Made by a program: the position numbers and the translations under genes. Positions 44,059-51,973 of a stretch of DNA of 64,000 bases are shown piece after piece. The notes under the pieces were generated by a model. The model searched no databases. It saw only the letters and a list, made by a program, of their open reading frames with translations, and was not told the origin of the DNA. Origin of the DNA: TMED69 sp036130055 (GTDB lineage Bacteria; Pseudomonadota; Gammaproteobacteria; Ga0077536); NCBI GenBank assembly GCA_036130055.1, contig JAYYOR010000027.1:124001-188000 (forward strand). The letters run 5' to 3'. Position 1 is the stretch's first letter. Each line of letters opens with the position of its first letter.

Positions 44059-44883
44059 TTAGGAAGAACTACTAGTACCCAACTTCAAACCACACTTATC
44101 GAGACTAAAGTCGAAGAGAAATGTATCTGCGAGATTTGATGGCACTAAGGCGAAAAAGCCTAAAATATCGGTTTTTCGACCTGGTTGCTCTTTTCTCAAT
44201 TAGTAATCAATTTTTTATTCTCTTTCGTTGTAAGTATTCTTGGTAGCCATATTGGTCACAAGGTATCATCAGAAGAGACTGTTGACTTGAATAAAAGAAA
44301 ATGTCTTTTTCGAAACAGTAAAAAAGCGGTCTAATCACTATATTTTATACATCGTCGCTTAACAACTTAGGAGGCATCGCTTTCAAGCTCGAGACATAAA
44401 AGATATTTAAAAACAGAGTTCCAATTATATCATCTAAGTGATGTCCGAAAGCTGTTTTTATAGATCCGCTGTCTTTTACAACTCTGTATATAAAACCGCC
44501 TTTAAACGTGAACAAAGTCTACAATAAGCCTTATTCTCATCAATGTTATCCGTCACAATTGAGAAAGTATTCTGCTTCTCTATAAGGTAATTCACCTTAT
44601 CGTCATCTAGATATTTTCTCATTACACCATTCGGGCAATTCGGCTGTCCTTAATCTAAATAAAAAGCAGTGGTTTCAAAATGTACCGATGCTTTCAGACT
44701 TATTTCTGTTAGTAATTTTAGTAAAGTAAAAAAGTCTTTTCCTCCTGACAAGCAAACCATAATCTTATTCCGCTCTTTTATCATTTGATAATCTTCATTA
44801 ACACTACCAATGTTCCTTCTCAATCTTTGCTTCGTTTTGGTTTCGGAAAGATTTTGATTTTTTACAAAAAACATATATCGCAC
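44059..44883 (-). pseudogene. ttcA: ttcA pseudogene (tRNA 2-thiocytidine synthetase remnant)
   Basis: Reading through stops and frameshifts on the minus strand recovers most of TtcA. In order: QRLRRNIGSVNEDYQMIKE and VCLSGGKDFFTLLKLL (PP-loop, SGGKDS changed to SGGKDF) to FYLD; a TAA at 44647-44649; then GQPNCPNGVMRKYLDDD and KAYCRLCSRL; a frameshift; AFGHHLDDIIGTLFLN and SSLKAMPPKLLSDD; another stop; NIVIRPLFYC; IPCDQYGYQEYLQR (CxxC lost); another shift; and EQPGRKTDILGFFALVPSNLADTFLFDF. At least three disruptions plus loss of catalytic and Fe-S residues show the gene is dead. Confidence 0.88.
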
Positions 44884-44983
44884 GGTTCAATGTGTTAGTC
44901 TTTTTTTCTTTTCTATCCTCATCTCAATGTATTAATATAGAACAAAATTTTTTGACGAAATACAAAATGGCGGGCTCCCTCGA

Positions 44984-45463
44984 GTGACTCATCGATTTAG
45001 AATACCCCTATCATCAATAAAGTGGATTGTAATTCTGACTATTTTGAACACTTTATCAAACAAAGGAAACACTGAGCCAGTATACACCTCCTTCGATAAT
45101 CAATTTGAAAAAGGTTTATATTATTACGACAAATCTCATTTTAATGAATCAGCCGAAATATTTAGCGAACTTACACTAAGATATCCTTCCTGCTATAGGT
45201 GTATTTACCTTAAGGGTAAAAGCATAGGAAGACTAGCAAGTAGAGCCAATTGGTTTAGAGCTATACAATTGGCGCCTAAAACCCGCAAATGTTTTGAAAA
45301 GGCCCACTTGATTAATCCAAATGATAATGAGGTTCTTGGTGACCTAATAAAATACTATGAAAGGGCTCCGGGTTTTCTGGGTGGAGACAAACGAAAAGCG
45401 GAGGCCCTTAAAATCAAATTCTTAGAACACACAAAACGTTTAAAATGGAAGCCAAATGATTAA
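44984..45463 (+). CDS. exported TPR-like protein
   Basis: A 159-residue protein from a GTG start, with an N-terminal hydrophobic segment (about residues 10-27) that looks like a signal peptide. The remainder is helical with TPR-like pairs (FEKGLYYYDKSHFNESAEIFSELTLRYPSC and TRKCFEKAHLINPNDNEVLGDLIKYY), and it ends with APGFLGGDKRKAEAL, seen in a group of periplasmic TPR proteins of unknown role. It overlaps the next gene by 8 bases. Confidence 0.75.
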   Translation: MTHRFRIPLSSIKWIVILTILNTLSNKGNTEPVYTSFDNQFEKGLYYYDKSHFNESAEIFSELTLRYPSCYRCIYLKGKSIGRLASRANWFRAIQLAPKTRKCFEKAHLINPNDNEVLGDLIKYYERAPGFLGGDKRKAEALKIKFLEHTKRLKWKPND

Positions 45464-46202
45464 GGGTATTTTTTTTGATTTAGGGGGAACGCTAGTATCA
45501 TATAAAAATGTAGATAGAGTTATTAAAAAAATATTGTCAGAATCAAAGAAAAGAAAAGAAACTTCATTTTCTGTTGATGAATTATATTTGTTCTACAAAG
45601 AAGCCAGCATTGATGTGGCCTCGCTTTTTTTAAATAAGAAATTTTATCTTCACAAAGATCTTTTCAGAGAAATATTTAAAAAATATACTGAATATGCAGG
45701 AATCACGTGTGACCCAAGTTTTCTAAACTGGTTCATTTCAAGACATGAAAATCTATTAACAGAATCTTTTTATCTGATCAAAAACGCAGAAAAAACTTTA
45801 CTTAATCTGAGACAAAAAAACATGATTTTAGGCATAGTATCTAATATAGATTCTCATATGTTAAATAAAATAATTTTAAATACCCAACTGTACAAAATGA
45901 TTGATTTCAAAATAAGCTCGGAGTTTGCTCAGTCTTGCAAACCCAATCGTAGAATCTTTGAACTTGCTAGGGAAAAGGCGAAACTAGACAATTCAGAATT
46001 ATTATTTGTTGGTGATTCTATTGAACATGACATAATCGGCTCAAAAAATTTTGGAATTAAAAACGTTCTATTTTGCGAAAAAAATATGAAAGCACCGCTT
46101 CAGTCTGGAAATCACAAAGAGAAACCTAATTATAAAATCCAAGATTTACTGGAACTAGGTCCTTTGATAGACAACCTAAATAGAGAGCAATGTGATCGCT
46201 GA
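45456..46202 (+). CDS. HAD-superfamily hydrolase (HAD-IA type)
   Basis: A 248-residue protein with motif I FFDLGGTLV (D8; the second Asp of DxD is Gly), motif II LGIVSNIDS, a later lysine (CKPNRRIFELA) and motif IV FVGDSIEHDIIGSKNFG. The family includes phosphoglycolate phosphatases and haloacid dehalogenases. The DxG motif I suggests reduced or different phosphatase function. Its 3' end overlaps the convergent thiolase gene by 27 bases. Confidence 0.82.
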   Translation: MIKGIFFDLGGTLVSYKNVDRVIKKILSESKKRKETSFSVDELYLFYKEASIDVASLFLNKKFYLHKDLFREIFKKYTEYAGITCDPSFLNWFISRHENLLTESFYLIKNAEKTLLNLRQKNMILGIVSNIDSHMLNKIILNTQLYKMIDFKISSEFAQSCKPNRRIFELAREKAKLDNSELLFVGDSIEHDIIGSKNFGIKNVLFCEKNMKAPLQSGNHKEKPNYKIQDLLELGPLIDNLNREQCDR

Positions 46203-47417
46203 TACTGCTTCTTCAATCCCATAAACTCCACCACCATTTTGCGATAGTGCGACTTTTGGCGAGTCAATTTGACGAGGTCCCGCTTCTCCTCTAAGCTGTA
46301 GAACTAATTCATAAATTTGCCCAAGTCCAGTCGCACCTATTGGATGCCCTTTTGATTCAAGACCACCTGAGGGATTTACTGGAACAGAGCCTAGCATACT
46401 AGTCATTCCCTTTTCAGTAGATATACCACCTTGACCAGGCTCACAAATACCTAAAGCTTCAATTTCTATAATTTCGCCAATTGCAGTAGCATCGTGGACT
46501 TCAACGACATCTAGATCCTCAGGGCCAATTCCACATTCGTAGGCTTTTTTAGCTGCTAGTTTTGTAATGTGATTCTCAACATCAAGAATATCTCTATTCG
46601 ACCCAGTTTGAATAACCGAAGATCTAACTAGAATTGCTCTTTTTATCGGAGATTTTATTTTTTTCAAACCATTTTTGTTGCAAATAATCGCTGCTGCTGC
46701 ACCATCGCTTATAGGAGAACACATTGGCAAGGTTAGCGGGTAAGCTACCATCTGGCTACTCAAAACCTCTTCAATTGAAAATGATTTTCTATACTGCGAC
46801 TTAGGATTTGCTACCGAATTAATATGGTTTTTGGAGGCAACCGCTGCCAACTGTCTTCGTGTAGTACCAAAGCTTTCCATGTGTTTCCTGCTCCAGCCTG
46901 CATAAACTTCCATAAAGACACTACTTTTTCGTTCACTATTTAACGAATTTCCTTTAATGGAATTGAGGGGAGACATATCTTCGAAAGTTTTTCTGTTAGA
47001 TTCGGCAGCGTGAACATCCCATGCGCCATCAAAAGCTTCAAACATTAATTTTTTATTTTTTGAAATCATTTTCTCGGCACCGACCGCTAGAACAACGTCA
47101 GCAGAACCAGAACTGACGTAATTGCATGCCAAATGAAAAGCCGTGCTGGCTGTCGCACAGGCATTCTCAACATTAAAGATCGGCAACTTTTCAAAACCCA
47201 TAGGCCTCAAGGCCACCTCTCCTCGAATCATATCCTGACCTTCCATGTGGCCTTGAACACAATTTCCAAAAAAAACGGCATCTATGTCATTCTTTTCGAG
47301 GCCCGCATCACTCAAAGCGCCGTGAACTGCTTCCTCAACAAGGTCTTTAAGCGGCCTAGTAAAAAACTTACCGAACCTTGTCATCGAGATTCCGGTAATC
47401 GAAGCGTTTGATGGCAT
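46176..47417 (-). CDS. thiolase-family protein
   Basis: A 413-residue thiolase/SCP2-thiolase-like protein. The acyl-binding cysteine is C87 in NVENACATAST, the histidine is in EVHDATAIGE, and GHPIGATG with GGGVYGIEE closes the active site. It is more like the acetyl-CoA acetyltransferase/SCP-x group than classical FadA or PhaA. No beta-oxidation or PHB genes are adjacent, so substrate is unknown. It is divergent from the MBL gene. Confidence 0.88.
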   Translation of the reverse strand: MPSNASITGISMTRFGKFFTRPLKDLVEEAVHGALSDAGLEKNDIDAVFFGNCVQGHMEGQDMIRGEVALRPMGFEKLPIFNVENACATASTAFHLACNYVSSGSADVVLAVGAEKMISKNKKLMFEAFDGAWDVHAAESNRKTFEDMSPLNSIKGNSLNSERKSSVFMEVYAGWSRKHMESFGTTRRQLAAVASKNHINSVANPKSQYRKSFSIEEVLSSQMVAYPLTLPMCSPISDGAAAAIICNKNGLKKIKSPIKRAILVRSSVIQTGSNRDILDVENHITKLAAKKAYECGIGPEDLDVVEVHDATAIGEIIEIEALGICEPGQGGISTEKGMTSMLGSVPVNPSGGLESKGHPIGATGLGQIYELVLQLRGEAGPRQIDSPKVALSQNGGGVYGIEEAVSAITLLSI

Positions 47418-47488
47418 TAATAAAATTCCTCTTTTCAGTTGTATATGTTAACTTTTACAGATTATCAAACAAGTGTACCTTTAATTTA

Positions 47489-48382
47489 GTGGAAACAACA
47501 GAAAACTACCTGTTAAAAACAGCTGATAATAAATTAAAAATCAAGAGAGTTATTGAAATATCAGACTCGGGAAATCTCCCTTTAATTCCTGATGCAACAC
47601 CTGAGAATTTAAAAAAGATTCCATGGCTCTTTCCTGAATTTATTTCTTCCGCGCACGGCCTTAAACTTGTAATTCAGCTAATTGTGATTGAATCAAATGG
47701 TAAGATTATTATCGTAGATACCTGCGTAGGCAATCATAAAAATATATACTACAAACCTTGGGCCAATAAAGAAAATAAATTTTTAGAAAAGCTGGTAGCG
47801 CTGGGGATAAAAAGAGAGAATGTCGATTTTGTTATCTGCACTCATATTCATCTAGACCATGTAGGATGGAACACTTTTAAAAACAACGACGAATGGGAAA
47901 CAACTTTTCCAAATGCTGAATATATTTTTTCAGAAAAAGAACTTGACCATGCAAGAAAATTTGAAAACACTCTGCATGGAGACATTCTCAAAGAATCGAT
48001 AGATCCAGTACTAAGAGCAGGCCAAGCCAAGTTGATTTCACCACCCTATTCCGTAGATAAAAACATAAAAATCATCAATACTCCAGGTCACACGCCCGGT
48101 CACATGAGCGTTGTTATTAACTATGGGGGTTTTAATGCCTATGTCACGGGGGATATGATTCACCATCCTTGTCAAATAGCATACCCTGAATGGGGGACTT
48201 ATTATGATGTTGATAAGGAATTAGCGATGAAAACAAGAAAAAGATTTTTGGAAAAAAATGCCGAACAGGACAGCATAATTATCGGGACGCATTTTTCGGG
48301 CTCAAGTATCGGTAAAATTATTAAAGATGGCGATAAATATGCTTTTGATATATTATGTGAAAATCATGAGCAAAAAGATTAA
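47489..48382 (+). CDS. metallo-beta-lactamase-fold hydrolase
   Basis: The metal motif is THIHLDHVGW, followed by a later histidine in NTPGHTPGHMSV and aspartate in YVTGDMIHHP, and a C-terminal GTHFSG. The reading frame is open back to an ATG at 47411, but that extension overlaps the divergent thiolase start, is hydrophobic and is not like family members, so a GTG at 47489 is preferred; neither has a good ribosome site. The family includes lactonases, esterases and glyoxalase II-like enzymes. It is the first gene of the plus-strand run that contains the two UGA-coded proteins and overlaps the next gene by 17 bases. Confidence 0.8.
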   Translation: METTENYLLKTADNKLKIKRVIEISDSGNLPLIPDATPENLKKIPWLFPEFISSAHGLKLVIQLIVIESNGKIIIVDTCVGNHKNIYYKPWANKENKFLEKLVALGIKRENVDFVICTHIHLDHVGWNTFKNNDEWETTFPNAEYIFSEKELDHARKFENTLHGDILKESIDPVLRAGQAKLISPPYSVDKNIKIINTPGHTPGHMSVVINYGGFNAYVTGDMIHHPCQIAYPEWGTYYDVDKELAMKTRKRFLEKNAEQDSIIIGTHFSGSSIGKIIKDGDKYAFDILCENHEQKD

Positions 48383-48707
48383 ATGGTACTATTTTCGAAA
48401 AGGCTGAACGACTTGCGTCAAGGCATCCAAGTTTTTGGAAGCGAATTCAATCGAAGTCTTAGATGAAATCTCAGCGAGCAAAAAACTTAACGAGACCGAC
48501 GCTAGGAATCTATTAAAAAAAGCGTCTAAATTAATGGTTTTTAAAGGAAAGAAAACTGACACCTTCAACATCAAAGACGAAAAGACTTCCTTAATCGTTC
48601 CATATATGCTTGGCCCGACCGGCAATCTGCGTGCCCCTACTCTAATTTATAATAGTGTAATTATAGTTGGTTTCAATGAAGAAAAGTTTAACGAATTTTT
48701 CTCTTAA
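48366..48707 (+). CDS. thioredoxin-fold selenoprotein, ArsC/Spx-like, UxxC motif
   Basis: Reading TGA at 48405-48407 as selenocysteine gives a 113-residue protein from ATG 48366. The N-terminus KIKWYYFRKG-U-TTC places Sec14 in the first position of a CxxC-type redox motif (U14-T-T-C17) right after the first beta strand, as in ArsC-like thioredoxin-fold proteins. The C-terminal half, GPTGNLRAPTLIYNSVIIVGFNEE, matches ArsC-like proteins with the conserved cis-proline region. Without readthrough, only a frame from TTG 48435 lacking the active site would remain. A SECIS-like hairpin follows. It lies between the MBL and HtrA-like genes with no gaps. Confidence 0.82.
48423..48442 (+). other. SECIS-like hairpin of the UxxC gene
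   Basis: TCCA (48426-48429) pairs with TGGA (48436-48439) around the loop AGTTTT, extended below an A-A mismatch by GC (48423-48424) with GC (48441-48442). The loop starts 22 nt after the UGA and has G then U at positions 2-3, in the range of bacterial SECIS elements recognised by SelB. Confidence 0.6.
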
Positions 48708-48715
48708 AGAATTGT

Positions 48716-49708
48716 GTGATTTTAATGACAGATGAAAACAATGTTAGATCCCAAGGTAACGGATTTAACGATCTAGAAATATCAGAAAAAGAAATTGAAA
48801 AAAAACTTAGATCTGTTGTCTCCGTAACAACAACAATACCCGATCATGCACAAACGGCGAATATTTTAGGTACTAAAAGATCTGGTAATGGCGTGCTCAT
48901 AAACCAAATGGGCTTAATTGTTACTATTGGATATTTACTAGCAGAAGCAAAACAGATTTGGATAACGACAGCACATGGCGAAACTGTTACAGCAGATACC
49001 GTACTATATGATTATGAATCTGGATTAGGCTTATTAAAACCTTTGAAGCCTATATCCATTCCTGCTATCGGTATAGCCAACCAAAATCATAAGGTAAATT
49101 CGGGTGACAAAGGGTATCTTCTGGCAGGTTTCGGTGGCTTAGAACAGACTATCAATGTCGATATTGCTAGTTGTGACAGCTTCACCGGATACTGGGAGTA
49201 CGTATTGGACAGAGCGTTTTATACGGCCCCAGCTCATCCTAGTTGGGGTGGGGCGGCCCTATTAAATAAAAAAGGCGAACTCACTGGGATAGGTTCTTTG
49301 TATTTGGAAAACCCACCCGCAAGTAAAAAAGAATTCTCAGGAAATCTTTGTGTTCCAATTGATGCATTATGGCCATTATTTTCAGAAATTAAGGAAAATG
49401 GAAATGTAAAAAACAAGGAGCGACCTTATCTTGGTTTCTTCGTCTCCGTAGTAGAAAATCAATTCGTAGTATTGGGACTCTACAATTCATCTCCAGCCGC
49501 TCTAGCTGGAATCAAGGCCGGAGATATAATAAAAAGTATAAACGGAGTAGTTCCAGTAGCTTTGAGTGAGTTGTTCAAGTTAATATGGAAAGCTGGCCCA
49601 GCAGGTACAGTAATATCAATTGAAATCGAGAGCGGAGATAAGCATACTATAATTGATGTTGTGTCCGCTGAACGCAAAGCCATATGGATTAGTCCAACTC
49701 TGCACTAA
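48716..49708 (+). CDS. degenerate HtrA-like protein with PDZ domain (inactive protease)
   Basis: A 330-residue protein with an S1C trypsin-like domain (about 30-225) and a C-terminal PDZ domain (LGLYNSSPAALAGIKAGDIIKSINGV, about 255-320). The catalytic residues look lost: the TNxHV histidine segment reads VTIGYLLA, and the GNSGGP serine segment reads HPSWGGAAL. It has no signal peptide, so it is likely cytoplasmic. An ATG three codons in (48725) is an alternative to the GTG start. It lies between the UxxC protein and aldolase genes; a peptide- or protein-binding role is a possible reading. Confidence 0.8.
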   Translation: MILMTDENNVRSQGNGFNDLEISEKEIEKKLRSVVSVTTTIPDHAQTANILGTKRSGNGVLINQMGLIVTIGYLLAEAKQIWITTAHGETVTADTVLYDYESGLGLLKPLKPISIPAIGIANQNHKVNSGDKGYLLAGFGGLEQTINVDIASCDSFTGYWEYVLDRAFYTAPAHPSWGGAALLNKKGELTGIGSLYLENPPASKKEFSGNLCVPIDALWPLFSEIKENGNVKNKERPYLGFFVSVVENQFVVLGLYNSSPAALAGIKAGDIIKSINGVVPVALSELFKLIWKAGPAGTVISIEIESGDKHTIIDVVSAERKAIWISPTLH

Positions 49709-49750
49709 AATCATGGGAATTTAAAAAAACATAACGGTAGCGTCGAAATT

Positions 49751-50644
49751 ATGGAATCGAGAAACTTAAAAATTGAGAAAATCAAAAAGGGACCCGGATT
49801 TATAGCTGCACTCGACCAGAGTGGAGGAAGCACTCCAAAGGCTCTTCAAAACTACGGAATAACCTCAGACGAATGGTCTAATGAAGAAGAGATGTTTTCC
49901 TTAGTACACAAAATGAGAGAACGAATTGTTTCAAATCCATCGTTTAACGGCGACAAAATCATTGGTGCTATTCTTTTTGAGAAAACAATGAACTCTAAAT
50001 TCTGCGGCCTCGATTGTGCTGATTATTTATGGGACAAAAAGAATATCGTACCTTTTCTAAAAATTGATAAAGGCCTTGCTGACGAAGAGGATGGCGTGCA
50101 AGTAATGAAGCCAAATCCCCACCTATTAGACATATTGAAAATCGCTAGGAAAAAAGGAATTTTTGGAACCAAAATGAGGTCAGTCATCAAGACACCCAAT
50201 CCTTCAGGGATAAAGAGAGTAGTAAGACAGCAATTCGATACGGCCAGGATAATTATGGACGAGGGTTTTGTGCCAATTATAGAGCCTGAAGTTGACATTC
50301 ATTGTAAAACTAAATCCGAGACTGAAGTCATCTTATTGGAGTTTTTGTGCGCTGAACTAAACAATCTACATAACGATGACCGCATAATATTCAAATTAAC
50401 ACTCCCCGATTTACCGAACTTCTATCAGGAGTTATGCAAAGAAGAAAAAGTCCTAAGGGTAGTAGCATTATCCGGAGGGTACGCTCAAAACGTAGCTAAC
50501 GAAAAATTAAGCAAAAACAATGGAGTAATCGCAAGCTTCTCTAGAGCTTTGACTGAAAGTCTTTATGTAAAAATGACTGACAAAACCTTTACAGAAACCA
50601 TCGAGATGGCAATCGATAATATTTATAATGCGTCAATAACTTAA
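49751..50644 (+). CDS. fda: fructose-bisphosphate aldolase, class I
   Basis: A 297-residue aldolase of the compact bacterial class I type (as in Staphylococcus Fda). Signatures are GFIAALDQSGGSTPKAL, GAILFEKTM, VPFLKIDKGLADE, FGTKMRSVI, VPIIEPEVDI, the Schiff-base lysine region IIFKLTLPD, and VVALSGGYAQN with GVIASFSRAL. It cleaves or forms fructose 1,6-bisphosphate in the cytoplasm without metal. It is 42 bases after the HtrA-like gene and 14 before the peroxiredoxin gene. Confidence 0.95.
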   Translation: MESRNLKIEKIKKGPGFIAALDQSGGSTPKALQNYGITSDEWSNEEEMFSLVHKMRERIVSNPSFNGDKIIGAILFEKTMNSKFCGLDCADYLWDKKNIVPFLKIDKGLADEEDGVQVMKPNPHLLDILKIARKKGIFGTKMRSVIKTPNPSGIKRVVRQQFDTARIIMDEGFVPIIEPEVDIHCKTKSETEVILLEFLCAELNNLHNDDRIIFKLTLPDLPNFYQELCKEEKVLRVVALSGGYAQNVANEKLSKNNGVIASFSRALTESLYVKMTDKTFTETIEMAIDNIYNASIT

Positions 50645-50658
50645 CAGAGGTTTTTTTA

Positions 50659-51102
50659 ATGAGTAAGTCTATAATTGGTAAAAATTTAAGCTACCTATCC
50701 TTCGTGAATCAAGATGGAAAATCTATTTGCCTTAGTGATTTTTCGGATAACTTCGTTCTGTTATGGTGGTATCCGAAAGCAGATACACCGGGGTGAACCA
50801 TTGAAGGCAAAGGGTTCCGTGATAGAATCCAAGATTTTAATAAAAAAGGCGTAGTTGTATTTGGAATTAGTGGAGATTCCCCAGCTGACAATAAATTATT
50901 TCAAAATAAATTTTCGTTCCCTTTCGAGATGCTGTCTGATTTTGAACTTAAGGAATCAAAGAAACTAGGTCTTTGTAAAGAGGAAAGTACTTATGCGACA
51001 AGGGTAACCCTCATCTTGGACCATAAAGGGGTTGTTACGAATTTTTTCGATGACGTCAATCCTCAAACCCATGCTTCAGATGTTCTAAGAATCTTTAATT
51101 AA
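50659..51102 (+). CDS. peroxiredoxin (BCP/PrxQ family) with selenocysteine at the peroxidatic position
   Basis: Reading TGA at 50794-50796 as selenocysteine gives a 147-residue AhpC/TSA-fold protein. The active-site segment is WWYPKADTPG-U-TIEGKGFRD; BCP/PrxQ proteins have Cys in this exact position (DTPGCT). The usual resolving Cys five residues on is Lys, so it acts as a 1-Sec type. The rest (VVFGISGDSPADNKLFQNKFSFPFEMLSD and ATRVTLILDHKG) is a complete peroxiredoxin. A SECIS-like hairpin follows at the right distance. The frame is otherwise open with no alternative start after the TGA that would keep the fold. It reduces peroxides with thiol donors. Confidence 0.88.
50800..50841 (+). other. 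SECIS-like hairpin of the peroxiredoxin gene
   Basis: An upper stem GGGTTC (50812-50817) pairs with GAATCC (50825-50830) around the loop CGTGATA; a lower stem ATTGAA (50800-50805) pairs with TTTAAT (50836-50841) across an internal loop. The apical loop begins 21 nt after the UGA and has G-U at loop positions 2-3, as in bacterial SECIS elements. Confidence 0.68.
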
Positions 51103-51106
51103 TAAA

Positions 51107-51883
51107 TTAGTAATTACTGAAAAAATTATTAATTTTTTCGATAAATTGAAGTTCCTTTTCTACAAACGGCCAATGCCCACAATCCGATATGACGGCAAGT
51201 TGTGAGCTTGAGATTTCAGCATTTAAAAACTCATGGTATTTTACAGGAGTGAGGAGATCCTTATCTCCACACAAGATTAAGGCTCGAAAATCGAGTCCTT
51301 TTAACCGCCTCGTAAAATCAAACGAATCGGCTGCAAGCCAATCCTTGTAAACCACTAAAGGATCAACATCGTTCATGATCGCTAAAAGGTAATCCAGCAA
51401 ATGCTTATTAGATGTATCGTAGATGGAATTTAATAAAAATTCTTTGTTCAATTGTGAATTTTCGTTTTTCCGTTCAATCTCCGTTAGAAATGAGTCCGGT
51501 ACTCGCAAACGGGCTCCAGTCGCAACTAATATCAATGATTCAACCAGTTTTGGCATATAAACCCCTATAGCCATTCCAATTGCTCCCCCCAATGAATGTC
51601 CTAATAAATTCCATTCTCCAAGATCTATTCTCTTAAGTAACTCGGAACATATAAATGCGTGGTCAACTACATTTCTGTAACCTTCGCCTTCTGATTGACC
51701 ATGCCCACTCAAATCAATTGTTAAAATGTTGAATTTTTTTGAAAGGTTTTCCACAACGTTCGAAAAGACTCGAGAATCGCTTGATGCACCATGAATAAAG
51801 AACAGATTTTTTCTTGAGGGGCTTTGGAAATTTACGCTATAGTAAATTTTTTTGTCTTCTATAACTTCTATTGGCACAACCAA
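51107..51883 (-). CDS. alpha/beta hydrolase
   Basis: A 258-residue alpha/beta-hydrolase with oxyanion HGASSDSRVF (about 31-40), nucleophile elbow GHSLGG (S97), and late ILCGDKDLLTP and CGHWPFVE for the acid and histidine. No signal peptide. The family covers esterases, C-C bond hydrolases and lipases; no substrate evidence. It is convergent with the peroxiredoxin gene (4-base gap) and divergent from the alcohol dehydrogenase gene. Confidence 0.88.
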   Translation of the reverse strand: MVVPIEVIEDKKIYYSVNFQSPSRKNLFFIHGASSDSRVFSNVVENLSKKFNILTIDLSGHGQSEGEGYRNVVDHAFICSELLKRIDLGEWNLLGHSLGGAIGMAIGVYMPKLVESLILVATGARLRVPDSFLTEIERKNENSQLNKEFLLNSIYDTSNKHLLDYLLAIMNDVDPLVVYKDWLAADSFDFTRRLKGLDFRALILCGDKDLLTPVKYHEFLNAEISSSQLAVISDCGHWPFVEKELQFIEKINNFFSNY

Positions 51884-51973
51884 TATCTCCTAAGATATCA
51901 AATAAACAGTTGATATAGTATGATAGAGGCAGTTTTTTATTTTAACAATTAAAATAGAGAAAAAGGATATTCT

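Noticed and set aside
44650..44883. 77-codon open frame as a real small protein
   Set aside because: It is the N-terminal part of TtcA; homology continues through stops and frameshifts to 44059, so it is annotated as part of a pseudogene.
47411..47488. N-terminal extension of the MBL-fold protein
   Set aside because: Overlaps the divergent thiolase start and has no ribosome site; not similar to family N-termini. Kept as an alternative only.
48435..48707. Independent 90-residue protein starting at TTG 48435
   Set aside because: Starts inside the first helix of an ArsC-like fold and lacks the active site; the UGA-containing frame from 48366 explains the sequence better.
50659..50796. 45-residue truncated peptide or a frameshifted peroxiredoxin pseudogene
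   Set aside because: Only one stop, no frameshift, the stop sits exactly at the catalytic Cys position and a SECIS-like hairpin follows.
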